NCBI GenBank assembly: GCA_033763775.1
Contig: JANRJW010000004.1
Span: 62,001-126,000, forward strand
Origin: JAJTHB01 sp033763775
GTDB taxonomy: Bacteria > Pseudomonadota > Alphaproteobacteria > Rickettsiales > SXRF01
Reading direction: 5' to 3'
Length of the DNA: 64,000 nucleotides
Each line of letters starts with the position of its first letter. Within the stretch, counting starts at the first letter, position 1. Of this stretch, positions 31,240-40,384 are shown piece after piece. The notes beneath the pieces were generated by a model. That model saw only the letters and a program-made list of their open reading frames with translations. It had not been told where the DNA came from and did no database searches. Position numbers and translations under genes: made by a program.

Positions 31240-31461
31240 ATGCCTACCAACCAGCCGCGTGTGAACATCACCATGAACAAGGATTTACATGAGATGCTGT
31301 CGCTCTTTGCCAAGCATGAGGGCAAGAGTGTCTCCATGGCGGCGAAAGATTTGATTGAGCTGGGGCTTGAGCTTCAGGAAGATTTATACTTTTCAAGATT
31401 GTCGGATGAGCGACTCGCCAAAGGCGGCAAAAATATTCCACATAAAGATGCCTGGAAATGA
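31240..31461 (+). CDS. Antitoxin, ribbon-helix-helix type (RelB/ParD-like)
   Basis: A 73-residue protein: RVNITMNKDLHEMLSLFAKH forms a beta strand then helix, and GKSVSMAAKDLIELGLEL the second helix, the ribbon-helix-helix DNA-binding fold. The C-terminal part (QEDLYFSRLSDERLAKG) is the segment that would wrap the toxin. It overlaps the toxin start by ATGA, giving coupled translation. It likely autoregulates through the palindrome upstream. Confidence 0.85.
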   Translation: MPTNQPRVNITMNKDLHEMLSLFAKHEGKSVSMAAKDLIELGLELQEDLYFSRLSDERLAKGGKNIPHKDAWK

Positions 31462-31721
31462 GCTGGCCGATTGAATATCGACCGGACGTCATAGAAGTTG
31501 ATATTCCGTTACTCCCGAAAGCAGTTAGGCAGCAGGTTGCTGATGCAATCGAAAAAAAACTTGGCAGCGAACCCTTAATGTTTGGCAAGCCACTCAGGCA
31601 TAACCTCTCGGGTCTACGCAGCCTGCGCGTTGGTGACTATCGTGTGATCTATCTCATCGATCCGATTCGACGATGCGTCGTCATCACTGCGATTGATCAT
31701 CGCAAGGATGTGTATGAGTAA
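31458..31721 (+). CDS. RelE/ParE-family toxin
   Basis: An 87-residue RelE-superfamily protein. PLRHNLSGLRSLRVGDYRVIYLID is the family core, with the basic/aromatic residues R, Y and R used for mRNA cleavage in RelE members, and AIDHRKDVYE is the typical end (HRxxVY). It presumably cleaves ribosome-bound mRNA or poisons gyrase if ParE-like; the HRKDVYE end favours RelE. Pairs with the antitoxin at 31240. Confidence 0.87.
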   Translation: MSWPIEYRPDVIEVDIPLLPKAVRQQVADAIEKKLGSEPLMFGKPLRHNLSGLRSLRVGDYRVIYLIDPIRRCVVITAIDHRKDVYE

Positions 31722-31728
31722 AAGCGCT

Positions 31729-31757
31729 CACCCCTAACCCTCTCCCAAAGGCAGAGG
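31729..31757. repeat. Partial CTCTCCC-type palindrome
   Basis: CACCCCTAACCCTCTCCC-aaaggc-AGAGGG, a shortened member of the palindrome family, lies between the toxin stop and the convergent maeB stop. Confidence 0.6.
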
Positions 31758-31764
31758 GAATAGG

Positions 31765-34089
31765 CTAAGCCTTTGCCTTTTTGCCTTTTTTGATTGGGGC
31801 GATTTTGGATTGCTGCTCCTCGATCGCTTCCATCGCAGCGATGGCGGCAAGGTTTAAGATTTCCGAAATCGTTGCCGACATCTGCACAATCTGCGCCGGG
31901 CGCGAAAGCCCCATGGTGATCGGCCCGATGGTAACGTTGTCGGAAAGCTCCTGCAGCAGGTTCGAGGCGATATGCGCCGAATGCAGCGCCGGCATGACCA
32001 GCACGTTGGCGGGTGCCGAGAGGCGGCAGAACGGATAGAGGCTCATCAGCTCTTTGTTCAGCGCCACTTCAGCGGACATCTCGCCGTCATATTCGAAATC
32101 GACCTTCATGTTATCGAGCGCTTTCACAGCGTCGCGGATACGCGCGGATTTCTCGCGCATCGGGTTGCCGAAGGTGGAGTAGGAAAGCAGCGCTACGCGC
32201 GGGTCATGACCCATTTTGCGCGCTTTGGTTGCCATGGAAACAGCGATCTTGGCAAGCTTTTCCGCTTCCGGCAGTTCCTGCACGGCAGTATCGCCGAAGA
32301 ACAGGGTTTTGCCCTTCGCCATCACCATGGTGATGCCAAACAGGAACTCGTCCTTTTTCACATCAATCACGCGGGTGATGTTATCGAGCGACATGCTGTA
32401 GTTGCGCGTCATACCGGTGATCATGAGGTCGCCATGCCCCGCCTGCAACATGCAGGCAGCGAAGATATTGCGATCATTTTTCACCATGCGCGCGACGTCG
32501 CGGTAGAGGAAGCCCTGACGGTTGAGGCGCGGGTAGAGATAGTCAATATACTCATCGACATGCTTGCTTTTCGCGGCATTGGCGACTTCGATATTGTTAT
32601 AATCAACCACGCCCATTTTTTTCATCAGCTCGTGGATGCGCTCTTCGCGGCCCACCAAGATCGGCTGGCCGTAGCCATTATCACGCCACTGTACGGCAGC
32701 GCGGATGATTTTTTCTTCTTCGCCTTCAGCAAAAATCGCACGCTGCGGATTTTCGCGTACTTTATCGAAAATCTGCTGCATGGAGTTGGCGGTCGGGTCG
32801 CGGCGGGCGGCCAGCTCTTTTTTATAAGCGCCAATATCGATGATCGGTTTGCGTGCTACTTTGGTGCGCATCGCGGCCTGCGCCACGGCCACCGGCACGG
32901 TGGTCATCAGCCTTGGGTCAAACGGTGCGGGAATGATGTATTCCGGGCCATATTCCATCTGGCGGCCAGCATAGGCGGCAAGTACTTCCTCCGGCACATC
33001 TTCGCGCGCGAGCGCGGCGATGGCTTCAGCGGCAGCAATTTTCATCTCCTCATTGATCTGCGAGGCGCGGCAATCCAGCGCACCGCGGAAGATGTATGGA
33101 AAGCCCATCACATTATTAACCTGGTTCGGGTAGTCGCTGCGGCCGGTGGCAATAATCGCATCGCTTCTGACCGAGCGCACATCTTCCGGAGTGATTTCCG
33201 GATCGGGATTTGCCATGGCGAAAATAATCGGGTTCTTCGCCATCGATTTCACCATCTCTTTGGTGACGGCGCCTTTCGCGGCCAGTCCCATGAACATGTC
33301 CGCGCCTTCCATGGCGTCTGCCAGCGTGCGCTTGCTGGTTTTGACCGCATGGGCAGATTTCCACTGGTTCATGCCCTCGGTGCGGCCTTCGTAAATGACG
33401 CCGGATTTATCGACGAGCAGAGCATTCTCGTGCTTGATGCCCATGCGCTTGACCAGCTCCAGGCATGCAATGCCCGCCGCGCCGGCGCCGAGCACCACCA
33501 TTTTGATATCTTTAAAATCACGGCCGGTCAGGTGCGCCGCGTTGATGAGGCCGGCGGCGGTGATGATGGCGGTGCCGTGCTGGTCATCGTGGAACACGGG
33601 AATATCCATCACTTCGCGCAGCTTCTGCTCGATGATGAAACATTCCGGCGCCGCAATATCTTCCAGATTAATGCCGCCCCAGCTGGGCCCGAGCAGCTTC
33701 ACACAGTTGATGAATTCGTCCGCATCACGCGTATCAACCTCAAGGTCAATCGCATCAATATCCGCAAAGCGCTTAAACAAAATCGCCTTGCCTTCCATCA
33801 CCGGTTTGCTGGCGAGCGCGCCAAGATTACCAAGGCCGAGCACGGCGGTACCGTTTGATACCACCGCCACAAAATTGCCGCGCGCGGTGTAGTCATAAGC
33901 TTTGGAAGGGTCTTTCTCAATCTCAAGGCAGGGCACCGCCACACCCGGCGAATAGCCCAGCGACAGATCGCGCTGCGTCATCAGCGGCTTGGTCGGCAGG
34001 ATGGAGAGCTTGCCGGGCTGGCCTTCCGCGTGGTAGGCGAGGGCTTCGGCGTCGGTGATCGGTTCTTTTTCGTATTTGGTCATACTCAT
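31765..34089 (-). CDS. maeB: NADP-dependent malic enzyme with C-terminal phosphotransacetylase domain (MaeB)
   Basis: The 774-residue fusion is standard for MaeB. The malic enzyme part (residues 1-430) shows LSLGYSPGVAVPCLEI, AVLGLGNLGALASKPVMEGK, FIIEQKLREVMDIPVFHDDQ with metal-binding Asp/Glu, and VVLGAGAAGIACLELV (NADP site). The C-terminal part (about 440-774) resembles phosphotransacetylase (ALLSYSTFGNPMREKSARI, and the last MGLSRPAQIVQMSATISEI) but in MaeB acts in regulation by acetyl-CoA. It converts malate to pyruvate plus NADPH. An inverted heptamer repeat lies immediately upstream of the start. ATG 34083 is the alternative start. Confidence 0.95.
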   Translation of the reverse strand: MSMTKYEKEPITDAEALAYHAEGQPGKLSILPTKPLMTQRDLSLGYSPGVAVPCLEIEKDPSKAYDYTARGNFVAVVSNGTAVLGLGNLGALASKPVMEGKAILFKRFADIDAIDLEVDTRDADEFINCVKLLGPSWGGINLEDIAAPECFIIEQKLREVMDIPVFHDDQHGTAIITAAGLINAAHLTGRDFKDIKMVVLGAGAAGIACLELVKRMGIKHENALLVDKSGVIYEGRTEGMNQWKSAHAVKTSKRTLADAMEGADMFMGLAAKGAVTKEMVKSMAKNPIIFAMANPDPEITPEDVRSVRSDAIIATGRSDYPNQVNNVMGFPYIFRGALDCRASQINEEMKIAAAEAIAALAREDVPEEVLAAYAGRQMEYGPEYIIPAPFDPRLMTTVPVAVAQAAMRTKVARKPIIDIGAYKKELAARRDPTANSMQQIFDKVRENPQRAIFAEGEEEKIIRAAVQWRDNGYGQPILVGREERIHELMKKMGVVDYNNIEVANAAKSKHVDEYIDYLYPRLNRQGFLYRDVARMVKNDRNIFAACMLQAGHGDLMITGMTRNYSMSLDNITRVIDVKKDEFLFGITMVMAKGKTLFFGDTAVQELPEAEKLAKIAVSMATKARKMGHDPRVALLSYSTFGNPMREKSARIRDAVKALDNMKVDFEYDGEMSAEVALNKELMSLYPFCRLSAPANVLVMPALHSAHIASNLLQELSDNVTIGPITMGLSRPAQIVQMSATISEILNLAAIAAMEAIEEQQSKIAPIKKGKKAKA

Positions 34090-34191
34090 GTGCTTTGTGG
34101 TTTGGGCTTTGGGCTTTGTGAGCTTAGTATGCTAACCAAAGCACCAAGCACTAAGCACCAAGCACTTGCTTATGCTGCACCGCAGCATAAG
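34090..34191. repeat. Inverted degenerate heptamer repeat upstream of maeB, plus hairpin
   Basis: Left arm units are GTGCTTT, GTGGTTT, GGGCTTT, GGGCTTT (34090-34117); right arm units are AACCAAA, GCACCAA, GCACTAA, GCACCAA, GCACTTG (34134-34168). An additional perfect hairpin CTTATGCTGC-acc-GCAGCATAAG (34169-34191) follows. The left arm touches the maeB start codon. Confidence 0.85.
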
Positions 34192-34261
34192 TTGGTGTTT
34201 TACAAAGGAAAAATGTGCATCGCACAAGAATAGCCGAAAGGCAAGAAAAATCGAAAGTAGA

Positions 34262-34762
34262 TTAGCGGCGGTTTTGACTAATACGATTCTCGATTTGCTG
34301 TTCAAGTTTTTCTACGAGAGCACTAAATAAAGGAACAATTTGATTAGAAATAATTTGATCACGACGAGTGTGTTGCGATGCCCTTGTTGATGCAGTTTCA
34401 ATTTCTTGGCTATCTTTAGCATCTCTAATCAATTTAGTAGCTTTGGCACCCTCCACGGTTCCGATTAAAGGGATAAAGAAATCTCTCTGATCAGCCAGTT
34501 TGGCGATTTCATCTTGGCTAAGCTTTTTGCCCACAATGATAGTGTCGAGTGTGACAATAAGATCACCTGCTTCCGTATTTCCTTCGAGATTCATTTGGTG
34601 CAAAAGACCAGCAAAGCTGTTTTCAGAAAACTTAACTTTCTCAGCGCCGGTTCTAGGCATCTCCAGCGATTCAGAGTTGTCCAGCGGAAAATGCTTAATC
34701 GCAAACGCAATTTCTGCCGCGCTTCTTTGAGGCTTAAATTTATCCGGGCTGATGGCGCTCAT
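34262..34762 (-). CDS. Orphan soluble protein, 166 residues
   Basis: ATG at 34762 has AAAGGAAAAA upstream; the frame stays open to 35176 only because it runs antisense to mutS and its repeats. The product has no signal or membrane segment. AAEIAFAIKHFPLD, GAEKVKFSENSFAGLLHQMN and AGDLIVTLDTIIVGKKLSQDEI suggest a mixed alpha/beta head, and the tail (QIVPLFSALVEKLEQQIENRI) a coiled-coil helix. No family recognised. Codon use is more A/T-rich than mutS. It resembles the other orphans here in being a lone gene with a strong ribosome site. Confidence 0.65.
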   Translation of the reverse strand: MSAISPDKFKPQRSAAEIAFAIKHFPLDNSESLEMPRTGAEKVKFSENSFAGLLHQMNLEGNTEAGDLIVTLDTIIVGKKLSQDEIAKLADQRDFFIPLIGTVEGAKATKLIRDAKDSQEIETASTRASQHTRRDQIISNQIVPLFSALVEKLEQQIENRISQNRR

Positions 34763-34837
34763 GGTTTTTCCTTTGTCATGACGATAGCTGCTAGTATAGT
34801 AGCCGCCAGCATAAATAAAAATTAAGTTTTTGTGACA

Positions 34838-37579
34838 ATGGGTATGGCTAAGCAAGCAGTTGTTTTGGATGAAGAAAAGCCCTCTCCCTTTGGGAGAGGG
34901 TTGGGTGAGGGCACTCCTGGCACTGACAGAGCAAGTGGCAGCCCTCACCTTAGTCCTCTCCCAGTGGGAGAGGGAGTATCTGCCACCCCCGCCATGGCGC
35001 AGTATCTGGCGCTGAAGGCGGCGCATCCGGACTGTCTGCTGTTTTATCGCATGGGCGATTTTTACGAGCTTTTCTTTGACGATGCGGCGGTGGCCTCGCA
35101 GGTGCTCGATATTGCGCTGACCAAGCGCGGCAAACATGCCGGCGAGGATATTCCAATGTGCGGCGTGCCGGTGCATGCCTATGATACTTACCTTGAAAAG
35201 CTGATCCGCGCCGGGCTGCGCGTGGCGATTGCCGAGCAGCTGGAAACACCGGAAGAAGCAAAAAAACGCGGCTATAAAGCAGTGGTGGCGCGCGATGTGG
35301 TGCGTATTGTGACGCCGGGAACGATTACAGAAGACACGCTCCTTGATGGCCGCAGTTCGCAGTATTTATGCGCAGTGGTGGCGCCAGCTCGCGGGCAGGG
35401 GGCGGCAAGCCTTGCCTGGCTGGACATCACCACCGGTGAGTTTCGTGTGGCGATGGTGGCGCCGGAGCAGATCGCCGCCGAACTTTCGCGCATTGCCCCG
35501 CGCGAGATTCTGCTGGCCGACGGCGAGCAAAGTGCATGGCAGCCGATGTGGCAGAGCCAGCTGACGCGGCTGCCCGCCCATCTGTTTGATCCGGCGCGCG
35601 CTACGCGCATCATGACCGAGTATTACGCCGTGGCGACGCTGAGCGTGTTTGGGGATTTCATGCCGGGTGAGCTGGCGGCGTGTGGCGTGCTGCTGGATTA
35701 TGTGCGCCTCACGCAGAAAACCGCGATGCCGCGCCTCGATGCCCCCACGCGTCAGCTGCCAGCCAGCCATATGCAGATTGATGCAGCGAGCCTGCGCAAC
35801 CTTGAGCTGATGCAGACCTTGTCCGGCGAGCGCCGGGGCAGTCTGTTTTGGGTGATGGATGAGACCGTCACCGCCAGCGGCGCAAGGCTGCTGGCCAGCT
35901 GGCTATGCGCGCCGCTGACCGACCCGCAGGCGATTCTTCGCCGGCAAGAGCAGGTGATGCTGTTTAAAGATGAAGCCAGCCTTCGCAGCGCTGTGCGCGA
36001 GCAGCTGAAGAATGCGCCAGATATGGAGCGGGCGCTGGCACGGCTATCGCTTGCGCGCGGCGGCCCCAGGGACTTACTCTCCATTGCGCAGGCGCTGGAC
36101 GCCGCGCAGCAGATTCGCACGGCACTGGAGCTGCAGGACGCGTCAGCACTACCAGAGGAGCTGGCGCAGAAGCGCGGCGAGCTGGGCGGCCATGAAACAC
36201 TCATCCAGCGGCTTAAGTCCGCGATTAAACCTGAGGCGGGGCTGTTTGCGCGCGACGGTGATTTTATCGCCAGCGGCTACCATGCGGCGCTCGACGAGCT
36301 GCGCTCGCTGAAGCATGAGGGCGCGCGGCGCATCGCGGCGCTGCAGCAGCACTACATTGACGCCACCGGCATCAACACACTCAAGATTCGCTATAACAAC
36401 ATTCTTGGTTATTACATTGAAATTACGCAGGCGCACCAGAGTAAGGTGACGCAGGATTTTATCCACCGCCAGACGCTGGCGAATAATCTGCGCTACACAA
36501 CCGTGGAGCTTTCTGAGTTGGAGCGCAGCATCAGCGAAGCGGGTGATAAAGCGCTGAAACTGGAGCTTGAGATTTTTGCGGAACTGGTCGCTGAGGTGCT
36601 TGATGCCGCGCCGCGCGTGGTGGCGTCCGCACGTGCGCTGGCGCATCTTGATGTGGTGGCGGCGCTGGCTGAGCTTGCTGCCAAACGCCGTTATGTTCGC
36701 CCGGAAATCAACGGATCGCTGGAGTTTGAGATTCGAAAGGGGCGTCATCCGGTGGTTGAGGCGGCACTGGCCAAAACCAGCCAGCAACCTTTCATCGGCA
36801 ATGATACCAGCCTTGCACCCGATAAGCATTTGTGGCTGCTCACCGGCCCGAACATGGCCGGTAAATCAACCTTCCTGCGCCAGAATGCGCTGATCGCCAT
36901 CATGGCGCAGATGGGCAGTTTTGTGCCAGCGGAATCGGCGCGTATTGGCATCGTGGATAAGCTGTTTTCACGTGTGGGCGCGGCGGATGATTTGGCGCGC
37001 GGGCAATCCACCTTCATGGTGGAGATGGTGGAAACGGCGACCATCCTGAACCAGGCCACCTCGCGCTCGCTGATTATCCTTGATGAAATTGGCCGCGGCA
37101 CCGCGACGTTTGATGGTCTTTCCATCGCGTGGGCGGTGGTGGAGCATCTGCACCATGTGACCAAAGCGCGCGCACTTTTTGCCACCCACTACCACGAGCT
37201 GACCCAGCTGACGGGCACGCTGCCAGCGCTTGCCTGCTACACGATGAAAGTGAAGGAATGGAAGGGTGAGCTGGTGTTTCTGCATGAGGTGACCAGCGGC
37301 ACGGCGGATCGTTCCTACGGCATTCACGTGGCGAAGCTGGCGGGGCTGCCTGAGCCGGTGATAAGCCGCGCCAGCGAGATTCTGCGCCAGCTTGAGGCAG
37401 AACATTCGCAGGAGGTGCCGGCGAGCTTGCCGCTCTTCAGCTATTCTTCTTCCCCTGCCGCTGCATCACTTCCTGTAAAAGAAGAGGCGGTTTTGGCAGA
37501 GTTAGAATCCATCAACCCCGATACACTCTCGCCGAAAGAAGCGCTGGCACTGCTATATCAGCTTAAGGAAAAACTATGA
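34838..37579 (+). CDS. mutS: DNA mismatch repair protein MutS
   Basis: About 913 residues. The mismatch-reading domain I starts near residue 50 with MAQYLALKAAHPDCLLFYRM and GDFYELFFDDA, including the F-x-E of mismatch binding. The ATPase has Walker A LLTGPNMAGKSTFLRQNALI (near 665) and Walker B LIILDEIGRGTATFDGLSI (near 745). Residues about 15-47 before domain I are encoded by two palindromic repeats (PSPFGRGLGEG and HLSPLPVGEG), so the start may have been displaced; ATG 34838 and GTG 34832 are both possible. ATGA overlap to coaBC. Confidence 0.95.
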   Translation: MGMAKQAVVLDEEKPSPFGRGLGEGTPGTDRASGSPHLSPLPVGEGVSATPAMAQYLALKAAHPDCLLFYRMGDFYELFFDDAAVASQVLDIALTKRGKHAGEDIPMCGVPVHAYDTYLEKLIRAGLRVAIAEQLETPEEAKKRGYKAVVARDVVRIVTPGTITEDTLLDGRSSQYLCAVVAPARGQGAASLAWLDITTGEFRVAMVAPEQIAAELSRIAPREILLADGEQSAWQPMWQSQLTRLPAHLFDPARATRIMTEYYAVATLSVFGDFMPGELAACGVLLDYVRLTQKTAMPRLDAPTRQLPASHMQIDAASLRNLELMQTLSGERRGSLFWVMDETVTASGARLLASWLCAPLTDPQAILRRQEQVMLFKDEASLRSAVREQLKNAPDMERALARLSLARGGPRDLLSIAQALDAAQQIRTALELQDASALPEELAQKRGELGGHETLIQRLKSAIKPEAGLFARDGDFIASGYHAALDELRSLKHEGARRIAALQQHYIDATGINTLKIRYNNILGYYIEITQAHQSKVTQDFIHRQTLANNLRYTTVELSELERSISEAGDKALKLELEIFAELVAEVLDAAPRVVASARALAHLDVVAALAELAAKRRYVRPEINGSLEFEIRKGRHPVVEAALAKTSQQPFIGNDTSLAPDKHLWLLTGPNMAGKSTFLRQNALIAIMAQMGSFVPAESARIGIVDKLFSRVGAADDLARGQSTFMVEMVETATILNQATSRSLIILDEIGRGTATFDGLSIAWAVVEHLHHVTKARALFATHYHELTQLTGTLPALACYTMKVKEWKGELVFLHEVTSGTADRSYGIHVAKLAGLPEPVISRASEILRQLEAEHSQEVPASLPLFSYSSSPAAASLPVKEEAVLAELESINPDTLSPKEALALLYQLKEKL
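34877..34976. repeat. Inverted pair of palindromic repeats in the mutS 5' end
   Basis: CCCTCTCCCTTTGGGAGAGG with GTTGGGTGAGGGC (34877-34913), then CCCTCACCTTAGTCCTCTCC with its partner GGGAGAGGG (34942-34973). The two copies face each other across about 28 bases. Both are in frame with mutS. Confidence 0.88.
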
Positions 37580-38853
37580 GCGCAATCACCCTCATCATCA
37601 GCGGTTCGATTGCGGCGATTAAAGCGTCGGCGCTTATTAGCCTGCTGCGTCAAAAGAAGATTAGTGTGCACTGCATTGTCACACGCGGCGGCAGTGAGTT
37701 TGTGAATGTGAAAGAACTGGAAAAACTCTCAGGCAATCCCGTTTCCACGGATTTATTCTCGCCCAAGGAAAAGAAGGACATGTGGCATATTCGTTTCTCC
37801 CGCGAAACGGATTTGCTGCTCGTGGCACCCGCAACTGCCGATATCATCGCCAAGATGGTGCATGGCATCGCTGATGATATGGCAACCGCCACGCTGCTTG
37901 CTAACAATAAAAAACTGCTCGTAGCACCCGCGATGAACACGCAGATGTGGCGCCACCCCGCCACGCAGCGCAACGTGAAGCAAATTGAAAAAGATGGCGC
38001 GGTCATTATCGAGCCGGGGGTGGGTATGCTTGCCTGCGGTGAAACAGGGCAGGGGCGCATGGCCGAGCCGCAGGAGATTGTGGAGGTAGTGCTTAGAACC
38101 CTCTCCCCTGCGGGGAGAAGGCAGGGTGAGGGGGGTAAAAGACATAACCCTCACCCCAACCCTCTCCCTGAAAGGGAGAGGGGGTTAAAGGGGATCACTG
38201 CTCTCGTCACCTCTGGGCCAACGCATGAATCGATTGATCCGGTGCGCTATATTGCGAACCGCTCCAGCGGCAAGCAGGGTCATGCGATTGCGGCGGCGCT
38301 GGCGCGTGCTGGCGTGAAGGTGACGCTGGTTTCGGGGCCGACGCAGCTGGCTGATCCTGCGGGTGTTTCGGTGGTGCATGTGACCACGGCGCGCGAGATG
38401 TATGAGGCGGTGCAGCGTGCGCTGCCGGTGGATGTAGCGGTGTTTGCTGCGGCGGTGGGTGACTGGCATGTGAAACCAGCCGCGCAGAAAATTAAAAAGC
38501 AGACAGGGAAAAAACCGGCGCTAGAGCTTGAGGAAAACCCGGATATTTTAAAAAGCGTGGCTCAGCACAAAACGAAGCGCCCGCGCCTGGTGGTTGGTTT
38601 TGCGGCAGAAACCGAGAAGCTTGAAAGCCATGCGGCCAAAAAATATCACGCCAAGGGCGCTGACTGGGTGCTTGCCAACGATGTTTCCGGCGGTAAAGTG
38701 TTTGGCGATGATGAAAATCAGGTGATATTCATTTCCAAAGATGGCCAGCACCCATGGCCGAAGATGAGTAAAACCAAAGTGGCTGAGAGGCTCGCGCGTG
38801 AGATTATCCTGGCGCTGAGCAAGAAAAAAGAAAAGAAACGGAGACAAACATGA
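37576..38853 (+). CDS. coaBC: Bifunctional CoaBC (phosphopantothenoylcysteine decarboxylase / synthetase)
   Basis: A 425-residue coenzyme A biosynthesis protein. The N-terminal CoaC flavoprotein (1-170) has LIISGSIAAIKASALISLLR, HIRFSRETDLLLVAPATADI, LVAPAMNTQMWRHPA and MLACGETGQGRMAEP with the catalytic Cys. The C-terminal CoaB part (from about 206) has ALVTSGPTHESIDPVRYIAN, SSGKQGHAIAAALARAGVKV, VFAAAVGDWHV and VGFAAETEKLESHAAKKY. The linker between the domains (about 175-203) is encoded by an inverted palindrome pair, tolerated because it is a linker. Second gene of mutS-coaBC-dut-cysK. Confidence 0.95.
   Translation: MSAITLIISGSIAAIKASALISLLRQKKISVHCIVTRGGSEFVNVKELEKLSGNPVSTDLFSPKEKKDMWHIRFSRETDLLLVAPATADIIAKMVHGIADDMATATLLANNKKLLVAPAMNTQMWRHPATQRNVKQIEKDGAVIIEPGVGMLACGETGQGRMAEPQEIVEVVLRTLSPAGRRQGEGGKRHNPHPNPLPERERGLKGITALVTSGPTHESIDPVRYIANRSSGKQGHAIAAALARAGVKVTLVSGPTQLADPAGVSVVHVTTAREMYEAVQRALPVDVAVFAAAVGDWHVKPAAQKIKKQTGKKPALELEENPDILKSVAQHKTKRPRLVVGFAAETEKLESHAAKKYHAKGADWVLANDVSGGKVFGDDENQVIFISKDGQHPWPKMSKTKVAERLAREIILALSKKKEKKRRQT
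38096..38189. repeat. Inverted pair of palindromic repeats in the coaBC linker
   Basis: AACCCTCTCCCCTGCGGGGA with AGGGTGAGGGGG on the left, then AACCCTCACCCCAACCCTCT with its partner AGGGAGAGGGGG on the right, facing each other. It is translated as SPAGRRQGEGG and NPHPNPLPERERG, in frame. Confidence 0.9.
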
Positions 38854-39311
38854 CCGTGATCATACCACTACAAAAACTTCCCCACGGGGCGGATCTGCCG
38901 CTGCCGGCCTATGCCACCGGCCATGCGGCGGGCATGGATCTGATGGCGGCAGTGGAGGGAAAGCTCACGCTTGGTTCGCTGGAACGCCAGCTGATTCCCG
39001 CCGGTTTTGCGATGGCGCTGCCCGAGGGCTATGAGGCGCAGGTGCGCCCGCGTTCGGGGCTGGCATTCAAGCATGGTGTGACGGTTTGTAACGCTCCCGG
39101 AACGATTGATGCGGATTATCGCGGCGAGGTGAAGGTGCTGCTGGTGAATTTAAGCCATGAGCCGTTTGTGATTGAGCGCGGCATGCGTATCGCCCAGCTG
39201 GTGATTGCGCCGGTGACCAGTGCCGCATGGCAGGAGGTTTCCGCGCTGGATGAAACGCAGCGCGGCGCCGGCGGTTTCGGATCCACCGGCATCAAGGCAG
39301 CAAAACCATGA
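38850..39311 (+). CDS. dut: dUTP diphosphatase Dut
   Basis: The 153-residue trimeric dUTPase has all five motifs: AAGMDLMAA (I), VRPRSGLAFKHGV (II), CNAPGTIDADYRGEVKVL (III, uracil pocket and catalytic Asp), GMRIAQLVIAPV (IV) and RGAGGFGSTG (V, P-loop-like tail). It hydrolyses dUTP to dUMP, keeping uracil out of DNA and feeding dTMP synthesis. ATGA overlap with coaBC and with cysK. Confidence 0.96.
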   Translation: MTVIIPLQKLPHGADLPLPAYATGHAAGMDLMAAVEGKLTLGSLERQLIPAGFAMALPEGYEAQVRPRSGLAFKHGVTVCNAPGTIDADYRGEVKVLLVNLSHEPFVIERGMRIAQLVIAPVTSAAWQEVSALDETQRGAGGFGSTGIKAAKP

Positions 39312-40267
39312 CGACCCAGCTTGACGCGCCCGGCCGCGGGCGGATTTATGAGAATATTCTCGCCACCATCGGCAACACCCCGCTGATTCGCCTAAATAGC
39401 CTTGCCCAAGAGGCAGGTGCTAAAGCCGAGGTGCTGGTGAAGGCGGAATTTTTTAATCCGCTTTCATCGGTAAAAGACCGTATCGCTCTCGGAATGATTG
39501 AAGCCGCTGAGGCTAGCGGTAAGCTGAAACCCGACACGCTGCTGGTGGAGCCAACTTCCGGCAATACTGGCATTGCGCTGGCGTTTGTCTGCGCGGCGAA
39601 GGGCTACCGGCTCACACTCACCATGCCTGAGAGCATGTCGCTGGAGCGCCGCAAGATGCTGAAATTTCTGGGCGCCGAATTGGTGCTAACGCCCAAAGAG
39701 CAAGGCATGAAAGGCGCAATTGCCAAGGCAGAGGAGATTGTGGCGGTAAACGCGAATGCACTGATGCTGCAGCAATTTAAAAATGAGGCGAACCCCGCCA
39801 TTCACCGCCGCACCACCGCTGAGGAAATCTGGCGCGATACGGGCGGCGCGCTCGATGTGTTTATTTCCGGTGTGGGTACGGGCGGCTGCATCACCGGCAC
39901 GGGCAGTGTGCTGAAGGCGAAAAACCCCGCGATTAAAATCATCGCAGTAGAGCCGGAAGATTCACCGGTGCTCTCCGGCGGCAAGCCGGGGCCGCATAAA
40001 ATCCAGGGCATCGGCGCTGGGTTTGTGCCCGATGTGCTGGCGCGCGAGATCATTGATGAGGTGATTGCCATATCGAACGACACCGCCTTTACCACCGCCC
40101 GCAAAGCGGCGCGGCTTGAAGGCCTGCCGGTGGGTATATCCTCCGGCGCAACGCTGGCGGCAGCGCTGGAAGTGGCGGCGCGGCCAGAGATGGAAGGCAA
40201 GCGTATCGTCGTCATCGCGGCATCGATGGCGGAGCGGTATATTTCTACCGATTTGTTTGCGGAGTAA
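39308..40267 (+). CDS. cysK: Cysteine synthase A (O-acetylserine sulfhydrylase)
   Basis: A 319-residue fold-type II PLP enzyme. Features: TIGNTPLIRLNSL, FFNPLSSVKDRIALGMIEAA with the Schiff-base Lys (near residue 54), VEPTSGNTGIALAFVCAAKG (substrate Asn/Ser loop), GTGGCITGTGSVLK (phosphate loop), VEPEDSPVLSGG and LPVGISSGATLAAAL. It makes cysteine from O-acetylserine and sulfide, the end of the sulfate route started by the CysTWA importer at 12096. It lacks the C-terminal additions of CBS. Confidence 0.95.
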   Translation: MTTQLDAPGRGRIYENILATIGNTPLIRLNSLAQEAGAKAEVLVKAEFFNPLSSVKDRIALGMIEAAEASGKLKPDTLLVEPTSGNTGIALAFVCAAKGYRLTLTMPESMSLERRKMLKFLGAELVLTPKEQGMKGAIAKAEEIVAVNANALMLQQFKNEANPAIHRRTTAEEIWRDTGGALDVFISGVGTGGCITGTGSVLKAKNPAIKIIAVEPEDSPVLSGGKPGPHKIQGIGAGFVPDVLAREIIDEVIAISNDTAFTTARKAARLEGLPVGISSGATLAAALEVAARPEMEGKRIVVIAASMAERYISTDLFAE

Positions 40268-40384
40268 ATTCTACTAGGCTGGCCAACTTGCTTGCTTGTC
40301 CTGCGCTTCCGCTGCGCATGTACTTAATGTACACTTGCGCTGCGGTTCTCGGACGCGCTGCGCATTTGGCGCAGCCTAGCGAAT
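40268..40384. repeat. Large imperfect palindrome between cysK and the convergent transporter gene
   Basis: Outer arms AAATTCTACTAGGCTG and CAGCCTAGCGAATTT enclose TGTACTTAATGTACA and GCGCTTCCGCTGCGC-type inner hairpins. This fills the gap between convergent genes and may end both transcripts. No coding content. Confidence 0.65.

Noticed and set aside
31972..33858. A 628-codon open frame antisense to maeB
   Set aside because: It mirrors the strong codon bias of maeB on the other strand; its translation is low-complexity (His/Arg/Phe-rich) with no family pattern.
34763..35176. Long N-terminal extension of the orphan gene ending at 34262
   Set aside because: It is antisense to the mutS start and includes translated palindromes; a strong ribosome site marks ATG 34762.
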